DNA of 64,000 nt. Source: Endocalyx cinctus (taxonomy: Eukaryota > Ascomycota > Sordariomycetes > Amphisphaeriales > Apiosporaceae). The stretch spans positions 1,824,441 through 1,888,440 of the forward strand of contig BCKC01000001.1 of assembly GCA_001600455.1 (NCBI GenBank), in the 5' to 3' direction. How positions within the stretch are numbered: position 1 is the first letter of the stretch; the number at the start of each line of letters is the position of its first letter. Positions 56,027-64,000 of this stretch are shown one piece after another. The notes beneath the pieces were generated by a model. It saw nothing but the letters and a program-made list of their open reading frames with translations. It had not been told where the DNA came from and did not search any database. Both the position numbers and the translations under genes were made by a program.

Positions 56027-59000
56027 CTATCCAATAGCTATAGCGAATATATGTAACGAAGACTCTACCGGCCCATCCGCCGACCCCGTACTCGGGAGTA
56101 CCACCGCCTGCACCGTCTTCGAAGGGTCGAGAGGAGCCGTCGCGCAAAAGACGTAGCACGGCGTCGTCTCATATTTTCTTATCATCCCTTTTCCTTCATC
56201 TTCATCTTCATCCGTGTCTTCCACGCCGAGCACTCCTCGTTCCCCTGTAGTAGCAGCAGCAGTAGTAGTACTAGTAGTAGTAGCGGTTCCGTTATAATAA
56301 CGAGCTATCTCCCTCGCCACCGTCGTGTTCGGAAACGACGGAGCCGCCTCTGCGTACAAGAAGTTCCCCATCATCGCCGTGAACCGCGACTTGCTACCGT
56401 CGGCGTACAGAACGGTGAATATGCCCCCCTGAGGCGCCGACGTCGCCGCTCCGAGGAACCCGAGGCTCCTCCCGGATCCCGCGATCGCGATGGTCTGGCC
56501 CGCCGCCATGATGTTATCGGGCGAGCCCGCGGGGACGTCCGGCCACGTGAACGCGAGACCTTGGACGTTTACGCGCGCACCCGGCGTCAGGCCCGCCGCC
56601 GCCATGGCTTCGGCCTCGTACGAGACGTTGCGGGCGTCGAATCCCCAATCGATAGCGCTATCTGTTGCTATGGCGGCGCTACTACTGCCGTTGCTGCGCA
56701 CGCCGACGTTGTTGTAGGCCGCTTCCGGCTTCAGCGCGTTGAGGATCGGTATCGCCGCTGCGGTCGCGACCGGTTGACCCTGTATCAGGAACGATCCGAG
56801 TATAGTAGGCGACGGTAAGTAGCCATCTGGAGCGCCGGCGGCCCTGCTAAGGTTCCAGGTGGCAGAAAAGCTGGATCCGGGCGCTACGGATACGAAATCG
56901 ACCGACGTTCGCGTATCGTTGTGTACCGTCCAGTTAGGGGAGGTCATAAAATCAAGCGTCCCGTCCGTGAAAACCGGAGTATAGTAGTCGGCCGACAACG
57001 ATGCGATTTCGTCGTCGTTCTTGCACACGGCGGTCGTGGCTTCGATCTCGACCGCGTCGCTTCCCAGAACCGGGTGCGTCACGTTCACGACGATGGTCCC
57101 GCACGCACCCGGTACGGTACGGATCAGGACCCCACCCGCCCCACCGTACGAGCCGAACGGGAAAGCCCCGTTCGTCAGCGTGGCCGTGACGGTTACCCAA
57201 CCCCCTTGACCGTCCTCCTCAGCTGGCGATAAAATCTCCGGCTCGACCCGGACCCTCAAGCTCGAGAGATGACCTACCCACGTGCCAGGTCCCGCTACGC
57301 TGACCTGCACATCGTCGTCATCGTCCGCGACGTACTGGCGCGGCTTCCCGAACGCGTCGACCGCCCGGAATGTGACCATCGTGGCATCGATACCGTCCGC
57401 CTCGAGCCGCTCGTCGTCCAGGAAGATCTTCAGCTTATCTCCTGCGGTCGAGCCCGAGAAGGACTCGGACTTGACCAAGTCGTCGCCGACGTACCCGTCC
57501 AGACGCAGCTCCGGGGAGGCGGCGGCGTCGATTCCGCTGACGTTCAGCTGGAAAGGCGGGTAGGCTAGATGCGGGTATTTGCTCCTGTCCGGCAGCAGGG
57601 AAGCGTAGAGCGCGCCGTCCACGTACGCCTCGAGCCGATCGCAGTTGGACCAGACGGTCGCCAGCCCGTCGGGCAAGCTCGTGACGGGGGACGCCGAGGA
57701 CGGGGCGAAGTCCCAATAAAAAGCCGGGCGGATCACGGCGCCTCGGCCGGGTGGCTTTTGCGCCTCGTAGAAGGCGGCGCCCATCTTCCTCGCGCGGAAA
57801 AAGTCGGCCACGCCGGGCCACTTGGTGTTCTGGTAGATCTTCCCCTGCAGGCTCGCGTAGTCGAAGGCGGCCCAGGCGAGCAGGCCGTTGTACCCGTCCC
57901 GCGAGGCCGCGATCTCGTGCGCCTCGGCGTGAAGCCTCGCCTGCCCTTGCTGGTAGTACTGGGCGTCGGCGTAGCGGAAGAACTTGAGCCCGTCGAGCTC
58001 GCCGATGGCCTCGGAGACGAAGTACGGCGTGGTCCCGTCCGTCCCGTTCAGGGGCGGCAGGAGCGTCGCGTGCCCGTTGACGTGGTTGTAATCGTCGTAC
58101 GAGAACACGTCGGCGACCCAGTCGGTCAGGGTGTGGTTGTCGGTCTGGCTGCCCGAGACCTGCCGCGTCCCGTCGAGGCTGTAGGCCAGCTCCTTCGTGC
58201 GCGTGTAGAGGTCCGGGTGCCGCGGCGACTCGTTGATCTGCGTGCCCCAGATGACTACCGACGGGCGGCTGCGGTCCCGCACGATCATCTCGGCGACGTC
58301 GGCGACGGCGTGCTCCCGCCAGGAATCCGTCGCGCCGACGTACTGCCAGCCGGGGATCTCCTCCCATACCATGAGTCCCAGTTCGTCGCACGCGTCCATG
58401 AAGTGCCTCGACTGCGGGTAGTGCGCGCACCTCACCATGTTGCAGTTCAGGTCCTTTAGGATCTGGGCGTCCCTGCGCTGCAGTCGCGGAGGCGCCGACA
58501 TTCCCGCGTAAGGAAAGATTTGGTGTCGGTTCAGGCCGAATAACTTGAGCCTTTGCCCGTTGAGGAAGAAGCCGTCGGGGGTAAACACTGCCTCTCTAAA
58601 GCCGACCCTGCGGGAGACTGTATGACTTGCGGTCTCGTTGTATCCCAGACTGACAGTGATTTCATACAGCTTAGGTGTATCGGGACTCCACAATTCAATA
58701 TCAGTCTCTGCTGCAATCTCGACGGACAGGATGGTTGATGTCGTTCCTTGAACCGTCATAATCGTCTGCACCTTCCTCTCTAATACTTCTTCTCCGTCTC
58801 TGAGCTCTAAAGCGAAGTCTAGCGACGGGGGAGGCGAGCCCGATGCATGCTCAACGGTGATTGTCGTATTGACAGCCCGGGATCTCTCCAAAACCCTGAT
58901 AGGTTTAGCGAATACATCAGATATGAAGGTCTTGGGAACTATCCGTAACGTGACCTCTCGACTAATGCCGCCTGGCTCTAAGTAATCGATAGAAACCGGG

Positions 59001-59548
59001 CCATCGGGACTTCCCTGGGGATTGACATCAAGCCATCGCGAATCGACTTTGACGGCAAGGATATTATCTTTTAATTTGAGATACTTGGTGATATCGTAGG
59101 AGAAGGGCAGATAGCCTCCAAGATGCTCCGAAAGTTGGATATCGTTGATGGTAGGAACTGTTCCGGTTAAGACGGCCTCGAACTCAAGGATAACAAGACT
59201 GTCCGGGCCGTATTCCGGGACATCGAAATGCTTTCTATATATCCATTCGTTTGCCCAGCTGTCATTTGACCATTCTTTCCAACCAAGTGGTGTGACTACA
59301 TGAGGTATGGTGATGGCGGTGAAGCCGCTGTCGTCATACTCGATCAGCTCGGACCCGTTGGCAAACGGCCCGCCGAAGAGCCATCCTTGATTAAACGGAA
59401 TATCGCGGGCTTGTAATTGAACAGGTTCCCGAACTAGAGGCTGACTTTCTTCACAGGGTCCGCGGTATATTAAACTACAGAACAAGCCGAGCATATATGT
59501 GCTTGCCAGACTTACCAACTGCAGATCGTCGCCCAGCAGAAAACCCAT
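56027..59548 (-). CDS. Glycoside hydrolase family 2 (beta-galactosidase-like), with C-terminal sugar-binding-type domain
   Basis: A single-exon 1173-aa protein. A hydrophobic N-terminus (LASTYMLGLFCSLIY) may be a signal anchor or peptide. The GH2 sugar-binding domain (FNQGWLFGGPF, EWIYRKHFDVP, HLGGYLPFSYDI) leads to the immunoglobulin-like domain and the TIM barrel (GFFLNGQRLKLFGLNRHQI, MVRCAHYPQSRHFMDACDEL). The acid/base is Glu440 in VVIWGTQINES and the nucleophile is Glu513 in PYFVSEAIG. Further beta domains follow. From about residue 945, YNNVGV...AAAGLTPGARVNVQGLAFTWPDVP...LGFLGAATSAP is a domain I know chiefly from actinobacterial carbohydrate enzymes. Then come a Thr/Ala linker and a final strand pair (TPCYVFCATAPLDPSKTVQA, LHIFAIAIG). 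It likely cleaves beta-galactoside-type bonds outside the cell; specificity unknown. Several NxS/T sites. Confidence 0.95.
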   Translation of the reverse strand: MGFLLGDDLQLVSLASTYMLGLFCSLIYRGPCEESQPLVREPVQLQARDIPFNQGWLFGGPFANGSELIEYDDSGFTAITIPHVVTPLGWKEWSNDSWANEWIYRKHFDVPEYGPDSLVILEFEAVLTGTVPTINDIQLSEHLGGYLPFSYDITKYLKLKDNILAVKVDSRWLDVNPQGSPDGPVSIDYLEPGGISREVTLRIVPKTFISDVFAKPIRVLERSRAVNTTITVEHASGSPPPSLDFALELRDGEEVLERKVQTIMTVQGTTSTILSVEIAAETDIELWSPDTPKLYEITVSLGYNETASHTVSRRVGFREAVFTPDGFFLNGQRLKLFGLNRHQIFPYAGMSAPPRLQRRDAQILKDLNCNMVRCAHYPQSRHFMDACDELGLMVWEEIPGWQYVGATDSWREHAVADVAEMIVRDRSRPSVVIWGTQINESPRHPDLYTRTKELAYSLDGTRQVSGSQTDNHTLTDWVADVFSYDDYNHVNGHATLLPPLNGTDGTTPYFVSEAIGELDGLKFFRYADAQYYQQGQARLHAEAHEIAASRDGYNGLLAWAAFDYASLQGKIYQNTKWPGVADFFRARKMGAAFYEAQKPPGRGAVIRPAFYWDFAPSSASPVTSLPDGLATVWSNCDRLEAYVDGALYASLLPDRSKYPHLAYPPFQLNVSGIDAAASPELRLDGYVGDDLVKSESFSGSTAGDKLKIFLDDERLEADGIDATMVTFRAVDAFGKPRQYVADDDDDVQVSVAGPGTWVGHLSSLRVRVEPEILSPAEEDGQGGWVTVTATLTNGAFPFGSYGGAGGVLIRTVPGACGTIVVNVTHPVLGSDAVEIEATTAVCKNDDEIASLSADYYTPVFTDGTLDFMTSPNWTVHNDTRTSVDFVSVAPGSSFSATWNLSRAAGAPDGYLPSPTILGSFLIQGQPVATAAAIPILNALKPEAAYNNVGVRSNGSSSAAIATDSAIDWGFDARNVSYEAEAMAAAGLTPGARVNVQGLAFTWPDVPAGSPDNIMAAGQTIAIAGSGRSLGFLGAATSAPQGGIFTVLYADGSKSRFTAMMGNFLYAEAAPSFPNTTVAREIARYYNGTATTTSTTTAAATTGERGVLGVEDTDEDEDEGKGMIRKYETTPCYVFCATAPLDPSKTVQAVVLPSTGSADGPVESSLHIFAIAIG

Positions 59549-60535
59549 TTTTGTTTGTCCGGAAAAAACCTGGGTTTTAAGCTGAAAAGAAAAGAAAGAA
59601 AATTGGAAGTATCTTTGCCAAAGTGGCTTGAGAGCTGATACAAGCCTTACATTTAACTAATTCTGAGCTAAGGTTGAGTTAAGTTGTACGTACAACTTGG
59701 AAAGTTGGTTCTTACCAGATTGACCGAGATGCGGGGTTGGCTGGTGATGCCATCTCGGAACACTTTTTCGTGTTTTTTTTAGAGGGTCATCAACCACGTC
59801 CTATTCGACACCGGATCGCCAGTCCTAGGTTAAACCCCATTTCAGCCCCTGACCCAAGGATACAGGTATGCAAGTATTTTAATCAACAAATAGAGGGACG
59901 AAATTCTACTTACCTAGGCTAATGGCCTCTGAAATATATTTTCAAATTGGCCTTTTATTTTACTACTTTGACAATTATACATTTATATTTTGCGATTTTA
60001 CTTGACTATCTTCATAGAAAGTGCTAAAACACCCAACGAAAAAGGTATTTGCGCTGTTAATAACATCTCAAAGTAAATGGATGGAAATAAGCCCAACTGC
60101 ATTTCTTAGTATGCGTTGGTTCACCTCTCATCCTTTCGTGCAGACGGTAGTCATCATGTATATAAGCGAAACTAGCATAGGATATCCTATTCCGGTGTCA
60201 TCTGACTACCCGGGCTTGCATGTATCCTATTTCGTACTTTATATAGTCGGACTAGATTTTATATAAAACTCATTCGTAATATTGATTTTCCTCCCTACTA
60301 CAGGTCATAAAAAGCTGATATCTTCATGCTCGCAAGGGAGTAAGTGTAGTCAATATACCTAAAATGGATTTATAGTCTCTCGTCAATTACTCACCAATCA
60401 TGGGATATGAGGGAGAAGAAAAGAAAGAAAGAAAGAAAAAAAAGTTCCGCAGAAGATACACGAGTAAATAAGGGGTAGTGAATCACCAATAACCAACTGA
60501 TTCAAGACATAATCAACCCAAGGAATAAATCAGAC

Positions 60536-60570
<35 letters not shown>

Positions 60571-60610
60571 GAGTGTAGATCCAGAAGAAAGTTTATTGTA
60601 TCTATCTCAT
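59549..60610. other. Intergenic region upstream of GH2
   Basis: 1.06 kb with the GH2 promoter and the 3' end of the next minus-strand gene. It contains the T18-A17 palindrome. No gene seen. Confidence 0.5.
60536..60570. repeat. T18-A17 inverted homopolymer pair
   Basis: Eighteen T (60536-60553) directly followed by seventeen A (60554-60570), 41 bp below the stop of the membrane-protein gene at 60611. Its transcript could fold on itself or feed polyadenylation. Confidence 0.85.
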
Positions 60611-61261
60611 TCAGATATCTACGTACTCAACTGTTCCATCCGTCTGGTATTTAACATGACCTCCGTAATCGGGGCGGTCGAGATCGTAATTATCCCCGCC
60701 CTTCGAAGCGGGAATTAATCCGTCGCCCCACCTGTACGGGTTAAACCGCCCGCCGGCGGCCGGCGACAGGACCTGCTTCTTCTCGAAATTCTCGACCTGC
60801 CCGCGCCGCGTAAAGACCGGCACCCCCTTCGACCCGCCACTCGGCGCGTCCGAGCTGCCCTTCCTCCCGGACACCGACCCCCTGCTTCCCCGCCTGCTTC
60901 CCCCCCTGACCAAAGCGTCCCGCGCCCGGGCCGAGTACGTGTTGGGTAGGATAGGAGCCGAGTAAGGCGGGCCGGCGGCGCCGGCTTTCACGGACGACGA
61001 GCCCGAAGGTCGACCTGCCCCTCCCGCTCCCGCTCCTGCTTCGGTAGCTTTGACGGCGTCGCGCCAGGGAAACCAATTTCGCTGAAAGGTAGCGGCCGCG
61101 TTGGTCGCCATCTCGACGTCGGCCTTCTTCTCGAGCACGTGGTCCCGCCTTCGCGAGTACAGCGCGACGGCGAGGAAGATGATCGGTATCATCCCGATGA
61201 TGACGAACAGAGGGGTCCAGTCGCTGTTGTGGTGGACCTCGGTCTCGGGATGTTCTACCAT
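60611..61261 (-). CDS. Single-span membrane protein with Gly/Ser-rich cytosolic-type tail
   Basis: A single-exon 216-aa protein, family not recognised. A short N-terminus (MVEHPETEVHHNSDW) precedes one transmembrane segment at about 16-35 (TPLFVIIGMIPIIFLAVALY) followed by the positive stop SRRRDH. So the N-terminus likely faces out and the tail lies in the cytosol. The tail has EKKADVEMATNAAATFQRNWFPW, a Gly/Ala/Ser-rich linker, Arg-Gly-Ser repeats (GGSRRGSRGSVSGRKGSS) and a more ordered end (GGRFNPYRWGDGLIPASK, YGGHVKYQTDGTVEYVDI). The conserved-looking end and strongly GC-biased codons argue for a real gene. Confidence 0.74.
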   Translation of the reverse strand: MVEHPETEVHHNSDWTPLFVIIGMIPIIFLAVALYSRRRDHVLEKKADVEMATNAAATFQRNWFPWRDAVKATEAGAGAGGAGRPSGSSSVKAGAAGPPYSAPILPNTYSARARDALVRGGSRRGSRGSVSGRKGSSDAPSGGSKGVPVFTRRGQVENFEKKQVLSPAAGGRFNPYRWGDGLIPASKGGDNYDLDRPDYGGHVKYQTDGTVEYVDI

Positions 61262-62317
61262 TGCTTCTCCTTTATCTAATTCTTTTTTTTTTTGTTTCTT
61301 CTGATTCGTGCGCGCGTGTGTGTATATGTATACGTGTGTTTTTTTTGGTAAAAACTATAGACAATAAAAAAAGAATGTAAAAAATCAAGGCATAGAAAAA
61401 AAAAAGAATGAATGTGTTGAATGAATGTATGTCTGAAGGGAAGGGGGGGGGGAAATGCTTGAATCCTGATAATAGGCCCAGCCCACGAGATCAACTCGAC
61501 TTTTTTTTTTCTCTAGGAAAAAAAAAATGAAATGAAAAAGAATCTTCGTCAAGAAAAATAAGACAAAAAAATAATATAAAAAAGGGGTTGTCGTTGTTTA
61601 GAAAAGAAGGTAATATCGAGACAATATTGCAATAGACTCGCGCATAAAGTTTCAAGACACGGAGTCTACCTGGGTAGGCATATAGATATATATTTTTATA
61701 AAGACAGACAACGAAGATCGTAATGATCAAAGAGGCGAGAAACAAGGAGCTTCTCGAACGTCTTAGAATTGAAATGATTGTATTTCTAGACTCGCTAGAA
61801 GAACGGCGTTCCCTTCGAGAGACAAAAAAAAAGAGCGAAACGGTAACAATGAGCGTTGTTGCCCCTTCGATGGAACAATGCCCGCAAAAGTTTTGTGGTG
61901 TGGAATAACGAAGCTCACACCTGGTATAAGTGAACGTAGGGATCCTCGTTATCCGGGAACAAAGACGAACGAACGGAAGTGAAAGAGAGCGTTAAAACCC
62001 CGGGACTAAAGCGTAAAGAAAAAAGAAGGTATATAGAATTTCTAGAAATATTTTGTTTGTATAAACAGAACTATGGCATTCTTATACAACTTTAGATACG
62101 ATAATTCTCGATCTGAAGCTGACTGACTCAAGCCGCTCTGACCCGATGCGTGTGTGAATAATGGGAATACGAATGGATATGACTCGGAAGTGGCTACACT
62201 AAAAAAGAGGTCCCCCAGGAACAGGATGGCAGGTTCCCCTTTCGTTACAATAATCGCGAGTCATATCCGAAGCAACGTTCGCTTCCACAAAAAAAATATG
62301 ACGCGCCCATCTTCCTT
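61262..62317. other. Intergenic region, 1.06 kb
   Basis: AT-rich with A/T and GT repeats (GCGCGTGTGTGTATATG near 61311-61328). The frame at 61723-61908 (+, 61 aa, helical composition) has no family support. It holds the promoter of the 216-aa membrane protein. Confidence 0.45.
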
Positions 62318-62524
62318 TTACGCTGCCGGTGACGACCCTGACGACCCTTGCGCTCGCCGCTTTCTTCGGCATCTCTTCTCCCCAAAATACGCAGCGAGGA
62401 GGATGACGAGGATGACGAGGATGACGCCGACGATAGAAGAGACGGCGATAGCTATGCCTCTCGCTGGCTCTCCGTTGTCCGAGCGAGAGAACAGCATCAA
62501 GTGAGACTTGTCTTCGGTTTTCAT
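62318..62524 (-). CDS. Small single-span membrane protein (68 aa)
   Basis: A 68-aa frame with a clear design: a polar N-terminus (MKTEDKSHLMLFSRSDNGEP), one transmembrane helix of about 23 residues (IAIAVSSIVGVILVILVILL), a basic cluster GEKRCRRKRRAQ and a short Ser/Gly tail. This is a type I/III topology with the basic tail in the cytosol. No family is recognised and no intron is needed. The opposite strand also has an open frame, of repetitive DEDDEDDEDD composition, which looks like a shadow. The gene is plausible but short. Confidence 0.5.
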   Translation of the reverse strand: MKTEDKSHLMLFSRSDNGEPARGIAIAVSSIVGVILVILVILLAAYFGEKRCRRKRRAQGSSGSSPAA

Positions 62525-63231
62525 GTTTGGTTAAGTAAACATCCCTTCAATGACGGTTCTAGTCAAGCGATGTCGATTGCTTATAAGTGTCGGTTATGTA
62601 AAGTATATATTGCGCGTTGGATCCTATTGGCGAGGGAGAGAAATAACATGATATGATTGCTTGAGGCGAGTATTCTTTGTCTCTAGTAGTGGCATGTTCT
62701 TTCAAACAGACATAAAGAAATCACAATATTAGGACGAGGTGAAATAAATGTGTGATTTAAACTTAAACATTTTAATGATATTAATCCTTCAAAGTTTGTT
62801 TGAAGGATCATATCTTGATGGGTATTTTTACACATACTATGCAGAGGTCTATCCAACTATATACAATAAAATAATAATAACAAAACATATACACTATCAT
62901 CATCAATGCTGCCATGATCCCCTCTACGTTTCAAAAATGAATGAAAACCCTTTCTATCCGTAAATCATGTAACAGCAAAATGATAACACCGCGCATATGG
63001 CCGCCCCCTCCTTTCCATCAAGTGCCTCAATAATCCGTAGAGAGTGTATTGGTTTATGTGCAAAGAAGAAGCACCTATGCTTCCAAGTAGTGGTATATAT
63101 ATAGATCAATGTGGGATCTTTGAAAAGAAAAAAAAAGAAAAAAAGCATAAAACCAAAAATGAGCCTCTCAAATAGTCGTACAAGATTCAAACTCCGAAGT
63201 TTTTTTTTTTTTGTTTTTTTAAAAGGTTTTT
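62525..63231. other. Intergenic region before the MFS gene
   Basis: 707 bp, AT-rich, containing the 3' end of the MFS gene and the presumed promoter of the 68-aa protein. No further feature. Confidence 0.5.
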
Positions 63232-63999
63232 TTAGTGTTGATGAGATCCTGGTCGCTCGTGCATACCAAACTGGCTTGCCGGGTTCGACTGGTAGAAGGA
63301 CTGATCGAAATAACCAGGGGTACTATACACCACCGGCTGAGGGTAGACCCCGGGTTGGTAGAATGGACTCGCGTGAGCATAAGCTACCGGCTGTGTGTAC
63401 ATCACCGTTGGCCCGTACGTAGTAGCAGGCGGGGAATATGGCATCGACTGGTTGTACATGACGTGCTGTTGTGCGTAAGCGTGTGAGCTCGCACCGCACG
63501 TGCAAGGAGGCCGGCTGAATGCGCGCATGTGAGGATAGACCGCAGCCCGCGATCCTAGATTAATCTCTATATTCCTTGTGGGTGTTGTAAATTGCACAGG
63601 CTCTAGCGATTGCGGTAAGTCTCGCACCTCGACGGGACTAGGCAGTATCGGGCTGATGATGTCGGGAGAATCGTCGTCGTTGAACGTATCGTCGGAAGAT
63701 GATGTTTGAGGTGGTGACCTCGCTTTCTCGACATCATGTACGGCGTTAGGCCCCTGGGCGCCCGGTCCACCAGGGGCAGCAGCAGCACCCGGAGCAGCAG
63801 CAGCAGCACCAGGAGCACCAGGGGCACCGGGCTTGTTAGCCTTAACGTTTCGCCACTCTATCGTGGCAGAACCGAAGATTACGAGACCGGCGAGGGCTAG
63901 TCCTAGGTAGAAGACCGTTCGTAGAGCCTCGTTATACTCGTAAAGAGCGATCTCGAGCTGATCGGCAGCGAGTATTTCTCGAAGTTCGGTTGCGCCAGT
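63232..63999 (-). CDS. MFS drug-type transporter, C-terminal part (cut by window end)
   Basis: The frame is open from the window edge and runs 255 codons to a stop at 63232. The first ~55 residues match the C-terminus of fungal 14-span major facilitator transporters: TGATELREILAADQLEIALY, EYNEALRTVFYLGLALAGLV, IFGSATIEWRNVK, that is, the last loop, last helix and the usual EW..VK end. These pumps export toxins and drugs or import small molecules across the plasma membrane by proton antiport; substrate unknown. Unlike most, a long cytosolic tail follows: Gly-Ala-Pro repeats (PGAPGAPGAAAAAPGAAAAP), an acidic segment, and a Tyr/Pro/Gln-rich end of about 100 residues with repeated Y-x-P and Q-P-V motifs. 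The N-terminal part lies beyond 64000. Confidence 0.82.
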   Translation of the reverse strand, partial: TGATELREILAADQLEIALYEYNEALRTVFYLGLALAGLVIFGSATIEWRNVKANKPGAPGAPGAAAAAPGAAAAPGGPGAQGPNAVHDVEKARSPPQTSSSDDTFNDDDSPDIISPILPSPVEVRDLPQSLEPVQFTTPTRNIEINLGSRAAVYPHMRAFSRPPCTCGASSHAYAQQHVMYNQSMPYSPPATTYGPTVMYTQPVAYAHASPFYQPGVYPQPVVYSTPGYFDQSFYQSNPASQFGMHERPGSHQH

Positions 64000-64000
64000 C

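Noticed and set aside
57435..58459. Long frames on both strands over GH2 (331 aa and 296 aa)
   Set aside because: Shadows of a GC-rich coding region; they contain no catalytic or fold motifs.

Overview
The window looks like nuclear DNA of a filamentous ascomycete (Pezizomycotina, most likely a Sordariomycete-type fungus). The evidence is short introns (51-195 bp) with GTAAGT-like donors and CTAAC/CTGAC-type branch sites, genes on both strands without operons, and fungal protein families: Mss1, Mak16, Dhr1/Ecm16, Med6, Mso1, a NACHT-type NLR and small secreted cysteine-rich proteins. The species cannot be named from this sequence. I support 22 protein genes (one cut by the window end). I found no tRNA, rRNA, CRISPR array or intact transposon.

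Layout. 0.5-6.2 kb: MSO1-like secretion factor (-), MAK16 ribosome-assembly factor (-), divergently transcribed MSS1/MnmE mitochondrial tRNA-modification GTPase (+), and a tiny acidic gene made of repeats separated by Lys-Arg (-). 6.2-15.7 kb: a gene desert with homopolymers, including 74 consecutive C. 15.8-26 kb: FAD monooxygenase (+), Mediator subunit MED6 (-), a 1067-aa NACHT NLR (-) and an MMTAG2-like nuclear protein (+). 26.5-40 kb: a compact housekeeping block with a giant Hsp90-like-ATPase protein ending in an HExxH motif (+), DEAH helicase DHR1 (-), proteasome-assembly chaperone 3 (+), a 2-oxoglutarate/Fe(II) oxygenase (-) and a HAD phosphatase (+). 41.9-45 kb: an unrecognised 539-aa protein (+) and a rhomboid-fold mitochondrial protein lacking the catalytic histidine (-). 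45.8-48.2 kb: two paralogous secreted cysteine-rich proteins in tandem (-). 48.2-53.7 kb: gene-poor, perhaps with a gene relic. 53.7-64 kb: a tail-anchored-type membrane protein (+), a 1173-aa secreted/anchored GH2 glycosidase (-), two small single-span membrane proteins (-), and the C-terminus of an MFS drug-type transporter with a long Pro/Tyr-rich tail (-, truncated at the window end).

There is no obvious pathway cluster. MAK16 and DHR1 both serve ribosome assembly but lie far apart. The accessory genes (NLR, secreted Cys-rich pair, FAD monooxygenase, 2OG oxygenase, GH2, KR-repeat peptide) are scattered among core genes. Gene models were spliced by hand: exon junctions were placed where a GT...AG pair restores both the frame and a conserved protein motif. 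The most unusual observations are the KR-repeat peptide gene, a 55-codon coding-like extension in frame after the MED6 stop, the 19-nt last exon of MSS1 that carries its conserved C-terminal motif, and the pseudo-rhomboid.
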